A stretch of 64,000 nt of DNA from Tricholoma matsutake. Lineage: Eukaryota; Basidiomycota; Agaricomycetes; Agaricales; Tricholomataceae. Below are positions 1-9,260 of this stretch, piece by piece. The notes under the pieces were generated by a model. It was not told the origin of the DNA, did not search any database, and was given only the letters and a program-made list of their open reading frames with translations. How positions within the stretch are numbered: position 1 is the first letter of the stretch; each line of letters opens with the position of its first letter. A program made the position numbers and the translations under genes. The stretch is from assembly GCA_026075535.2 (NCBI GenBank), contig AP026544.2, positions 11,780,001-11,844,000 of the forward strand. The letters run 5' to 3'.

Positions 1-998
1 ACCTGTAAATGCTAGTCAGTATTGGTAGCATCACAGGCCAGACAAGCAAAAGTACAGCCAGAGATGACAGTAGACAGAGATGATGAGATGGAGATGGTGG
101 AGTGGGTATCATAGGATGATGTGCAGACAGTGGAGAAGTCTGAAAATGGAAAAGCATGCTTACCTAAGTATGTGCCCCCACAAATCTTTGACAGTACCAT
201 GGAGAATACAAATTTTTTCATCAGCTCTATTGTATTGTAGATCTATGGGAAGAAGCCAGAGTTTCATACAGCTGAGTCCAGGATAATGTTTGCTCTCTTG
301 TATATTCAGAGGGGAAAAGCACTATTTTGGAGAAATGAGGCTATTGATCAAATTGCTGTGGGGAATAAACCATTTGCAACTTTCAAGGAATTTTTTGGAG
401 AGATTGGGGGCACAGTTTGGGGACCCTAACCCAAAGGCAACAGCCAATGCAAAATTAAAAACCATGTGCCAAGGTTCCCTAATGGTGGATGAATTTATTT
501 TGCAGTTCAAAGTGGAAGCTTTGCAAATGGACATGGGAGAAGCTGCATTGGTAGAATTCTTGAAAGCAGGATTAAATCCCTCTCTATTCAATGCTATCTA
601 CCAACTACTTTCTATGCCAGAGAAGTTGGACAAGTGGTATAATTGGGTGATGCACCTTGATCAGCAATATTGGCAGGAACAAGCAGAATTGAAGTTGATG
701 TACAGAAGTAGTAAATTTGGAAAGCCATCAGGAGGAAAGTCTGAGAAAGGAAAGGTGCCTCAGGTGCAAACTCCGAGGGCACAGCCACCAGTCATGGCAG
801 TGACACCAATTGTTGCAGAGTCAGTAGTATCAGATACTATGGAGGTTGATCAGGTGGGGAGATGAGACCCACTTAAATGTTTTAAATGTGGGCAGTTGGG
901 ACACATTGCTAGGAATTGCAGGCAGAAAGAAAGATTAGGGAAGCTACAATCAAGGAAGTGAAGGCAGGCAGAAGAATTTTGTGGAAGAGTCCCAGTGA
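1..998 (+). pseudogene. Ty3/gypsy copy 1, gag remnant
   Basis: Degenerate gag of an LTR retrotransposon; the window opens inside it. It aligns throughout with the younger copy A gag at 18723-19820. The CCHC zinc knuckle is still readable near 877-918 (CFKCGQLGHIARNC), but a TGA lies just before it where copy A has an Arg codon. The frame ends at TGA 996-998, the same place as in copy A. Nearly all CpGs of copy A are TpG or CpA here. In life the protein would assemble virus-like particles and package RNA. No complete product is possible. Confidence 0.85.
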
Positions 999-3789
999 AA
1001 GTTTGGTGACCCAGAATTGTTACAATGTATTAGTATCCGAAGAAACCCAGAGCAAATCAGAAAAGGAAATTGATGGGGAGTACAACCATTGTGAATCACA
1101 TGATGAAGAAAATTGCCAAGCACTATTTCCGAAAACCCCTAAATTCTTTATTCACTCTGCACAAATAGAACCTGAAATCACCTTCACTGTGGATTGAAGA
1201 CAGTGGACACACATGCAGCAATTGATGTGAGAGCATTGCTCAATAGCGGTGCTACAGGATTATTTATTAATTGGTCCTTAATTACTGGAAATGGCATTAG
1301 CACATGCAAGCTATTGCAACCTATGATGGTGTACAATATTGATGGAACAGTTGATTGTGGAGGAACCATTAAGGAGGAGGTGACCATGGTACTAAGGTAT
1401 CAGGGACATCAGGAACAAGCCATATTCGAAGTATGTGATCTTGGGAAAACCAATCTAATAATAGGATGTCTGTGGTTATGGAAGCATAATCCTGAAATTG
1501 ATTGGAAGACTGGGAAAGTACAAATGACTCATTGTCTTAAGGAATGTAATGTGTATGGGAGGAAGGTGAAAAAGGAGAAGAAGGAAAAGAAAGAGAAAGA
1601 ACATCCAAGGAAGTATTCTGTTATGATGGAGGAAGTGGAGGATGAGGAAATGCCAAATGGGGAAGTTCCAATCATGATCAAGAAGGAAGAGCAGAAGCAA
1701 ACCTTTATAGAAATTCATGGAGGACAGTCATGGGATAAGAATGTCATGAAGGTGGCAAAGCCAGTGGAGGAGTGGGTACCAAAAGCATATCATGAATATC
1801 TGTCAGTCTTTCAGAAGAAGGAGTCTGAGCAAATGCTGGTGCAGAAGCCATGGGATCATGTGATTGAGATGAATCCAGGGTTTGTGCTGAAGAAGTCAAA
1901 GGTATATCTGTTATCTTTGAAGGAACAAGGAGAAGTTGATGTGTTCCTAAATGAGCAGTTATGCAAAGGATACATATGACCTTCAAAATCACCACAGACA
2001 TCACCAATATTCATTGTGCCAAAGAAAGATAAGAGAAAGAGGATGTGTACAGCTTATAGGTATCTGAATGAGTGGACAGTGAAGAATGCATACCCCCTGC
2101 CTTTGATCTCAGAAATGATTGACAAGGTGGGAAAAGCCAAGGTCTTTACAAAATTGGATCTACAATGGTGATAGAATAATGTACAAATAAGGAAAGGAGA
2201 TGAGTGGAAGGCTGCATTTGCCATGTGTCGAGGATCCTTTGAGCCACTTGTCATGTTTTTTGGGATGACCAATAGTCCCCCGACTTTCCAAAATATGATG
2301 AACAACATTTTCAAGGACATAATAGACAAAGGCATGGTAATAATATTTATTGATGACATTCTGATATTCATGGAGGATGGAGAAAATCATGAAGCAATGG
2401 TGTAGGAGGTGCTGCAGAGGTTAGCAGAGAATGATCTATTTTTGAAACTGGAGAAGTGTGTGTTTGTGGCAAGCAAGATCAAGTTCCTAGGATTATTGAT
2501 CGGCCCTGATAGAATTGAGATGGATCTGATCAAGGTACAGGTGATCACTGATTGGCCTGCACCCACCCATGTCAAGGAGGTTCTTAGGGCTTGCAAACTA
2601 TTATTGTTGCTTTGTGTATAATTTTTGCAAAATTGCTGCACCGTTACTTAACCTTACACAAAAGGGAGTAGAGTGGAGGTGTGGGGAACAGCAGCAGACA
2701 GCATATGAGGAGTTGAAGAGGAAGTTTGTGGAGGGACCAATAATAGCCCCAGTAGGTTTCATATGCCCCTTATGAGTGGAATCAGATGCATCCGACTTTG
2801 CTACTGGAGCAGTATTATCAATGCTGTGTGAGGATGACAAATGGCATCCTTGTGCATATTTGTCCCAAGGGTTGAATGATGTGGAGGAATTATGATGTGC
2901 ATGACAAAGAAATGTTGAGTATAATACAAGCATTGAAGGCATGGAGACATTATTTGGAGGGATGTATGCATAAGATTGAAATCTGGACGGATCATGAAAA
3001 TCTGCAATACTTCATGTCAGCCAAAAAGCTTAACTGCTGGCAAGTGCATTGGGCACTATTCCTATTGCTTAATTTTCACTTGGTCCACAAAGTGGGAAGC
3101 TTAATGAGGAAAGCAGATGCATTATCCAGATGTATTCATCACAAAAGGGGGGTGGAGGAGGGCAATAAAAATGTTACCTTACTTAAACCCAAATACTTTC
3201 ACATTTGTGCTATGCATCAAGGGCCTCTGTTAATAGATAGCTCAGAAGCAGAAATGTTGTCTAAAATTAGACAATGTTCAGAAATGGATGATGAAGTAGT
3301 GGAAGCCATGAAAGCTCTGAAGGGAGATAAGAAGAGCAATATTAAAGGAGATGAATGGGCTGAGGAGCAAGGGTTGGTGTTATTCTGAGGAAAGGTGTAT
3401 GTACTGAAGGATCAGGATTTGCAAAGGGAGATCATCCAGTTATATCATAATATGTTGACTGCTAGACACCCAGGAAGATGGAAGACATTAGAATTAGTGA
3501 TGAGAAATTATTAGTGGCCTAGAAGTTCTAAGTATGTGTTGGGGTATGTGGATGGATGTGATATGTGCATGAGGGGGAAGAGATTTCAAGAGAAACCTGC
3601 AGGGAAATTAATGCTGAACCCTATACCTAAAGCACCATGGCGAGATATATCTGTGGATTTTATCACTGGATTACCTGAGGCTTAAGGGTACAATGCAATA
3701 TTTGTAGTATGTGACCGCTTTACAAAGGAGGTCCATATTATTCCTACCACTACAGAAACCTCATCATTGGGCTTGGTGCACCTCTACCT
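999..3789 (+). pseudogene. Ty3/gypsy copy 1, pol remnant (protease, RT, RNase H, start of integrase)
   Basis: Broken polyprotein collinear with copy A pol. The aspartic protease motif has decayed (LLNSGATGLF near 1235, Asp to Asn). RT is split by stops, but its catalytic motif is FIDD (2352-2357, GAT GAC). RNase H (near 2780-3110) and the integrase zinc-binding region (near 3430-3560) are recognisable with several TGA and TAG codons, for example LF*GKVYV at about 3385 where copy A reads LFRGKVYV. Coding is cut at 3790 by H1 and resumes at 6073. Confidence 0.85.
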
Positions 3790-3827
3790 AAATCAGGGAG
3801 GTCTTTACACTCCCCCACCTTTCATAG

Positions 3828-4100
3828 TGGACTCCGACTGGAGTCTGACTGGACTGACCGGAGTCCGACCGGAGTCTGACTGGAGTCCACTGGGACTGGT
3901 CACCAGCGAACTGCCTGCAAAGTTGCCAGTCCAGTCCCAGTCCAGTCTGACCAGACTCCAAGTGGAATCCACTCAAACACTGGATTCCACTCGGACTGGT
4001 CCAGTGGAGTCCAGTGGAGTCCAGTTGGAGTCCAGTTGGAGTCCGGTTGGAGTCTGGTTGGAGTTCGAGTGGAGTCCGAGTGGAGTCCAGTTGGATTCCG
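3828..4100 (+). repeat. H1 left subterminal repeat array
   Basis: Dense short repeats of GGAGTCC and its complement GGACTCC, with spacers of a few bases such as GGAGTCCAGTT. Many hAT elements have arrays of short transposase-binding motifs just inside their TIRs, so binding is the likely role. Only the repetition itself is visible. Confidence 0.8.
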
Positions 4101-4121
4101 CTGAAAAAGTGTGTAAGAAAA

Positions 4122-4191
4122 GGAATGGAACCCAGATCCCCATAGGTTGCTTATGTAATCAATCATGATGCACAATATAACTGTTACGCCA
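4122..4191 (-). promoter_or_regulatory. Possible outward-facing tRNA-like Pol III promoter near left end of H1
   Basis: Read on the minus strand there is an A-box-like TGGCGTAACAGT (about ten of twelve positions fit TRGCNNAGYNGG), and about 60 nt on a B-box-like GGGTTCCATTCC. Spacing suits an internal Pol III promoter and it would fire toward the left end. H3 keeps only part of the A-box region, so this is weaker than the right-end copy. It is not a functional tRNA. Confidence 0.35.
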
Positions 4192-4433
4192 CAGTACCTT
4201 GTGTAAGGCATCATCTACTTGCATTAGGTACCGTGGTGCAGCTGTGTATGACAAAGCATATTGCCGTGTCATCAAATGTGCCAGCTCATCACTCACCACC
4301 ACCACCATCGATGCCGCCTCCCTCCCTCCTCTCTCTACCACCACCACCACTGCATGGACACCCACTGCCACTGCTCCCACACCCAATCTGCCATCATCAC
4401 CACCTGCAAACGAGCCGAATGGATGGGCCCTAG

Positions 4434-4498
4434 GTAAGTTTTTTTTTGTTTGCTTTTTGTTTTTATAAACTAACTAACCAGTTTCTTTAGTTTTCTAG
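4434..4498 (+). other. Intron-like unit 1 of H1
   Basis: GTAAGT donor at 4434, T-rich body, CTAAC-like branch site, and AG at 4497-4498. At 65 nt it has the size of an agaric spliceosomal intron. It follows GGGCCCTAG and precedes GTTATAAACTACTGGTAACG. The unit is nearly repeated at 4595-4658, which suggests a local duplication. No coding frame is evident on either side, so it may be the intron of a non-coding transcript. Confidence 0.5.
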
Positions 4499-4559
4499 GT
4501 TATAAACTACTGGTAACGACGCCACCACCCACAAACGAGCCGACTGGATGGAACGCAGA

Positions 4560-4658
4560 CCCAAACAATGCAGATCGCATTGTTTGGGCCCTACGTAAGT
4601 TTTTTTTGTTTGCTTTTTGTTTTTATAAACTAACTAACTCATTTCTTTTGTTTTGTAG
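4560..4658 (+). other. Hairpin plus intron-like unit 2 of H1
   Basis: A perfect 12-bp stem (CCCAAACAATGC at 4560-4571, GCATTGTTTGGG at 4577-4588, 5-nt loop) ends six bases before a GTAAGT donor at 4595. The intron-like body is T-rich and ends in AG at 4657-4658 (64 nt). The same arrangement, with other stem sequences, occurs at 9261-9361, 9682-9771 and 35700-35792. Confidence 0.6.
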
Positions 4659-4720
4659 GTTCTACTCTACTGGTAACGACCGACAGCCAGACGCAAGACA
4701 ACCCCACACACCCACCCCAT

Positions 4721-5245
4721 GCCTGCGAGCCCCTGCTCGTAGGGTGGATCGTGAGTGTCACCAGGACCCCCAGAACGCAAAGCAATGGGGCCAACGACAC
4801 ACCACCCACCTCCAGCCCCTTGAGCAACTGCTCGGGGGGTGGGTCACAGGTGGAATGGAGGTGATTATGGCGAACTACGACAGGGCAATGCCGACGCCAA
4901 CACGGAACGACGGGGATCAACCCAGACCCAACGACACCCATGCCAGCCCCCTCCTCCCTGTCCAAACGGGATGTGAGGGTGTCGATAAAGGGTAGGAGAT
5001 GGCAGAGGGGTAACGGGAGACCTGCGGAGCAGGATACCCACCTGGTAAGCACCCACCTACCCCCTCCCTCACATGCCACATCACTGACCCCTCCCCCCAA
5101 CCCCTCTGAACTAGGAGACCCGCAAAACTGACAACACACCCACCCCACACCGACGAGCACCTGCTCGAAGGGTGGATGGTGGGTAGACCAGGGCTACAAC
5201 AACCACGGCACCCATCCCCATGCCTACGAGCCTCTGCTCATAGGG
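4721..5245 (+). repeat. GAGC-NNYT-GCTC hairpin array in H1
   Basis: Four spaced short palindromes: 4721-4744 (GCGAGC-CCCT-GCTCGT), 4816-4839, 5148-5173 and 5223-5245. Each has a stem of about 8-9 bp closed by a 4-nt loop ending in CT and is usually followed by GGGTGGAT. The same motif recurs across the window. Function unknown. Confidence 0.7.
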
Positions 5246-5332
5246 TGGATGATGGGTGCGGCTTGCTACAGCAACAGACGCATGCGAGGAGGGGTGGGCG
5301 ATGACACCCACCCCAGACTGCATCCCCCAACC

Positions 5333-5580
5333 CCCCCTCCCCCGCATTTTGCGTGGGGAGGGGTCTTTATTATTTTTGATTTATCTCTGCCCCCCCCTCG
5401 CACTGAATGCGAGGGGTATATATATTGTAGTACTTATGAATCCCCCCCTCACGCTGAACGTGAGGGGTTTAGTTTTTTAGGTACATAGTAGTAATCCCCC
5501 CCCTCTTGCAAGATGCGAGAGGGGTTTTTTTTTGTTTATTATTATACTATACCCACTCCCTTGTGTCCTACACGAGGGAT
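5333..5580 (+). repeat. GC-rich tail hairpins of H1
   Basis: Successive imperfect palindromes of the form CCCCTCGCA-nnn-TGCGAGGGG, separated by A/T-rich spacers (near 5333-5357, 5391-5416, 5447-5469, 5497-5526, 5565-5580). H2 (7136-7282), H3 (10144-10234), H5 (46878-46950) and H6 (55122-55240) carry the same block next to the tRNA-like region, so it is part of the family's tail. Confidence 0.65.
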
Positions 5581-5689
5581 GTGGTTAATTAAAATTTTTT
5601 GATCTTAATTGTTTAAAAAATGCCTCCTCGAAGAATATGAAAAGTTGAGTCATAAATAAACCTTATATTGATCCCCAATAAATCTCCTG

Positions 5690-5762
5690 TGGCTCAAGTG
5701 GTTGAGCACACTTGTTTGGTTTGTCATGTGATTCCTTATGGTGAGGTCTTGAGTTCAATTCC
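5690..5762 (+). promoter_or_regulatory. tRNA-like Pol III promoter in H1 tail
   Basis: A box TGGCTCAAGTGG at 5690-5701 and B-box-like GAGTTCAATTCC at 5751-5762, about 60 nt apart, oriented toward the right TIR. A D-arm-like GCTC..GAGC is visible, but the T stem does not pair, so this is a tRNA-derived promoter like a SINE head rather than a tRNA gene. Related copies lie in H2, H3, H4, H5 and H6 at the same place relative to the end. Confidence 0.6.
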
Positions 5763-5861
5763 TGCAGTACACAAATTTATTTTGTGGGTACTTTATGAAA
5801 TTCACCAAGTCCGAAGTCCTTTGAGCTCATATCTAATTGACTTATCATTTGGTTGCACTTG

Positions 5862-6045
5862 GACTCCAGTTGGACTCCACTCGGACTCCACTCAGACTCC
5901 ACTTGGACTCCAGTCGGACTCCAGTTGGACTCCAATGGGGGATTAAACTCTACATGACTTAGTGTAGTTCAATTGGACTCCACTCGGACTCCACTCGGAC
6001 TCCAGTGGACTCCGGTCAGTCCAGTTGGAGTCCACTAGGACAGGT
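5862..6045 (+). repeat. H1 right subterminal repeats, 11-bp phased
   Basis: Between 5863 and 5939 seven consecutive units of 11 bp (GGACTCCAGTT, GGACTCCACTC and variants) follow one another without gaps, about one helical turn each. Further copies lie at 5970-6035 in both orientations. Probable transposase-binding array. Confidence 0.75.
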
Positions 6046-6072
6046 GGGGGACTGAAAAGTACTGAAATCAGG

Positions 6073-6564
6073 TATGGTGGTTGCATGCATTACCTGATAC
6101 CATTACCTCCAATCGTGGACCACAATTTGCTTCCATGTTTATGCAAGAATTAAACAACATATTGGGGATTCAAACTAAGTTATCTATGGCATATCACCCA
6201 CAAACTGAGGGCAGACAGAGAATTAACCAGGAGTTGGAGCAGTACCTACACATTTTTGTCAACTACCGACAACCCAACTGGCCCAAATGGTTGCCAATTG
6301 CCAAATTTTCCCACAATAACAAATTCCATTCAGCTACTTGCATGTCACCTTTCTTCACTAATTATGGGTATCATCCCTACATGGGAGTAGAACCCCAAAG
6401 GGAAGTTAAGGTACAATCGGTAGAAGACTTTGTATCTAAGATGCAAAAGGTACAGGAAGAAGCAGAGGTGGCATTGATGAAAGCACATGATGATATGGTG
6501 TGACATGCAGATTGTACTCTTGCTCTTGCTCCAGAGTACAATGTCAGTGACTTCGTATGGCTAA
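6073..6564 (+). pseudogene. Ty3/gypsy copy 1, integrase core fragment
   Basis: Continuation of copy 1 pol after H1. It reads as the end of the integrase catalytic core (NRGPQFAS, AYHPQTEGRQRINQELEQ) and its C-terminal part, matching copy A at 22650-23140. The frame ends at a TGA near 6501 where copy A has an Arg codon. The fragment stops at about 6564, where H2 begins. Confidence 0.8.
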
Positions 6565-7733
6565 AACTAACTAATTGTACTTTATTAAATTTAGGTTGTA
6601 CACTAATGGTGATGACTGCCGAATGCAAAGAACCCCTGAAACAGATGACGCATCCACCCCATGCCTGTGAGCCTCTGCTCATAGGGTGAATTGTGAGTGT
6701 GTGCAGGTGACAACAATGATGACACCGCTGCCTACCAGCACCAGAACCCCCAGAACACAAAGCACAGCCACCAACCATGATGGACGACAATGACAGGGCC
6801 AACAACACACCACCTGCCTCCAGCCCCATGAGCCACCGCTCAGGTGGTGGATTGTGGGTGGAATGGCAATGATGATGAGGGGAACCAGGAACATGCTCCA
6901 ACCACAATGCACCAACCATGACACTGAGGATGACACACCAAGGATGATGCACCCAGGGCAGTGGGGCTGCATCCCCTCCCCCTCCCCTGCATACATTTTG
7001 TGTGGGTGAGGAGATTTTCTTTTTTATTTATTTATGATGAGGTAAGGCCATAGATATTTTTTTTCTTGTCTTATTTCTTTTACCATGATGACACATGCAG
7101 GATGACAGCCACCACAATGAGACACCACCAGGCCGCCCCCTCCCCTGTGTTTTGCATGGGGAATTTGTTTTTTGTTTTCTATATATATTACTACCCCCTC
7201 GCCCATGTAGAATGTGGGTGAGGGGATTTTCTTTTTTATTTATAATTGCCACCTTCCCCTTGCATTCAATGCAGTGGGTTTTTAATATAATGAAAGTAGC
7301 TAATAAATTTTATTTGATTTTAAATATATAACAAAGCACCTCCTTCGAGAGGGTTTAAATAATTGAGTTTGAGTTTGAGTTTTGTGTGTCATACATAAAC
7401 TTTATATTAGTAACAAATAGTTCTCCTGTGGCTCAACTGGTTAAGCATGCTTGTTTGTTATGCACTGGTGACATGAGGTCTTAAGCTCAATCCTTGCTCT
7501 GCACAATCTTATTTTGTAGGCACTTCATGACTTTCATACAGTCTGAAAAGCTTGGAACTAATAAGATGTTAACTTGATGGCATGGATCCTGCACATTCTC
7601 TGCAGACTAGCACAGATTCCACATAGTCTGTGTGGACTAGCATGGACTCTGCATAGTCCATACAGATCTGTGTGGAGTCCATGTAATTCCATATGGATCT
7701 GTGTGGAACATATGGGGGAGTGTAAATTACTGC
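6565..7733 (+). mobile_element. H2: truncated member of the H family
   Basis: Inserted in copy 1. The right end reads GGGGGAGTGTAAATTACTG, the TIR variant shared with H5 and H6. The left end is missing: the element starts inside an intron-like unit (AACTAACTAATTG then AG at about 6593). About 160 bp of gypsy sequence, relative to copy A, is gone at the junction. It contains GAGC/GCTC hairpins (6663-6686, near 6825), GC-rich hairpins, a tRNA-like promoter and diverged subterminal repeats built on TGGACTC and GGATCTGTGTGG. Confidence 0.65.
7429..7493 (+). promoter_or_regulatory. tRNA-like Pol III promoter in H2 tail
   Basis: A box TGGCTCAACTGG at 7429-7440 and a decayed B box (AAGCTCAATCC) ending at 7493, facing the right TIR as in H1. 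Confidence 0.5.
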
Positions 7734-8082
7734 CCACCCACTATTCCTGGCCAAAAAACTACTCCACAATCTCCAATAATAGTAGAAGGTGCTCCAGAAT
7801 ATGTAGTTGAAGAAAATCTAGACTCGTGTCTTCAATGGAATAAATTGGAGTTCTTAATAAAGTGGAAGAACTATACCAATGAAAATCATTCATGGGAACC
7901 CAAAGAGAATTGTAGTGAGTGCATAATGTGATTGCCCAATTCTTTAAACATAATCCAAATGCTCTGTGTTGCATTGCAAGAATGGTGTATGAGGGGATGA
8001 CATTCCAGCCTTACCAAAAAATTATGGAGGGGACAGATACAATATTTTCTTACCTGAATGTCAAGGCATAAAAGGGGGGTAA
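7734..8082 (+). pseudogene. Ty3/gypsy copy 1, chromodomain end and polypurine tract
   Basis: Last part of copy 1 pol. The chromodomain-like segment (YVVEENLDSCLQWNKLEF, then KWKNYTNENHSWEP) is intact enough to recognise, followed by a frameshifted tail. A purine run (AAAAGGGGGGTAA, about 8070-8082) directly abuts the 3' LTR and would prime plus-strand DNA. In the family the chromodomain targets integration to marked chromatin. Confidence 0.8.
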
Positions 8083-8234
8083 TGTTAGGAAACAGCCCCA
8101 TTACTTAATAAAATTTCATAATTATTTTATTATGTCAACTTATGCTACACTTTGCTAGCATGAGAATTCTATTTCACATGCATCAATATGTATGTGCATG
8201 TACCAGTGCATCAGTAGCAACAATGTACAATATA
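8083..8234 (+). repeat. Copy 1 3' LTR, truncated by the Tc1-like element
   Basis: Starts TGTTAGGAAAC and aligns with the first 150 or so bases of the copy A LTRs (17852, 23653). It stops at the TA used by the Tc1-like insertion. The remaining LTR is not found to the right of that element (11429 onward), so a deletion or rearrangement followed. Confidence 0.8.
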
Positions 8235-8459
8235 CAGCGGCTCAAAAAACTGCTCCAATGTTTGCTCATTTTTCAATCATTGCACTGGTATAGAATGCTG
8301 ACATAATCCAGGATCCTGAGATTCCTGTCAAAAAGACTACATCATCTTAGCTTTCCATAACATCTTGGGTCATGTGATTTGGATAAGAACTCATGGAATA
8401 ATGGGCCAAACCAAGTTGTGACTCATTGGAGCAGTTTTTTGACCCTCTATTATTTTACT

Positions 8460-8727
8460 GTCTAGTACTTTGTATGACCTCCATTAGCCTTAATAAATGC
8501 CTTTATCTGCCTTGGCATGCTTTCTATAAGGTTTTGGCTTCCACTCCTCCACCAAGCTCTCTCCCACAATTCATGGTTCATCTTTCCTTGAACCTCCACA
8601 AGCTTCCCCACTCCATTCCACCCCATACAACCCCATACCATGAGATTGTTTCCCCCTCCATGTTTGACAGTTGGTGTTGTAGTCCAGTCAGATTTTGATT
8701 CCCCTCACTGTTTCCAGACATACTCCT
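8460..8727 (-). pseudogene. Tc1 transposase, C-terminal fragment
   Basis: Minus-strand continuation of the transposase beyond H3. It reads GGGNNLMVWGCMGWNGVGKL and later ends in SMPRQIKAFIKANGGHTKY, typical of the last part of Tc1 transposases. After KMN it jumps straight to HELWERAW. The roughly 80 residues that hold the second Asp and the third acidic catalytic residue (the DNDPKHT region of the family) are missing, so this is an internally deleted, inactive copy. Confidence 0.7.
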
Positions 8728-9260
8728 TCCCATCTGAGGTCTTTACACTCCCCCCCCCAATCCGAGCGGAGTCTGCTTGGACACTCGGACTGTACTCGGA
8801 CTGTCTGAGGACTTTGCTCGGACTTTGCTTGGACTTCTTTGGCTGAAAGTCCTGCCAAAGTAGATGTCCAGTCCGAGCTGAGTCCGAGTGTCCAAGTGGA
8901 GTCCGAGTGGACCAGCACTCGTACAGTCCTAGGACTGTCTGAGTTGCTTATATAATTGACTGAAAAATCAGTGGCTACAATTCTCATAGTCACATGATAA
9001 AGTACATTTAGGGCAACAATATAACTGTTAGACTAAAGTATCATTATAGGTAGATAGTTTTATCTCTCTATGTACTGCCCTGGCTGTGATGACAAATCAA
9101 CACAGCCGCATCGCCAACGATGATGCCAGCTCATCATCGATCATAACCAACCACCACCACCACCACCACTCGATGATGACGCCTCCCTCCCATGTCCCAC
9201 TGCTGCCACTGCCCCCTGAACACCCAACAGTCACGGGCCCATGCCAGCACACAATGAAAT

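Larger units (their letters stand above)
3798..6064 (+). mobile_element. H1: composite non-autonomous hAT-like element
   Basis: A 2267-bp insertion in the copy 1 integrase. It is flanked by the 8-bp duplication AAATCAGG (3790-3797 and 6065-6072), the size typical of hAT elements. Ends are imperfect inverted repeats: left GAGGTCTTTACACTCCCCC, right (reversed) CAGTACTTTTCAGTCCCCC. Modules in order: subterminal GGAGTCC repeats, a left tRNA-like box pair, two GTAAGT..AG intron-like units, GAGC/GCTC hairpins, GC-rich hairpins, an outward tRNA-like promoter, 11-bp phased GGACTCC repeats, right TIR. There is no transposase and no convincing protein, so it would need a transposase in trans. This is the most complete copy in the window. 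Confidence 0.8.

Noticed and set aside
4199..4468. Pro/Thr-rich protein in H1
   Set aside because: Low-complexity frame over CCACCACC runs; it does not persist in H3 or other copies.
5684..5770. A tRNA gene
   Set aside because: A and B boxes are present but the acceptor and T stems do not pair and no anticodon arm can be placed. It is called tRNA-like only.
3798..6064. Helitron
   Set aside because: There is a clear 8-bp target duplication and inverted ends, which Helitrons lack.
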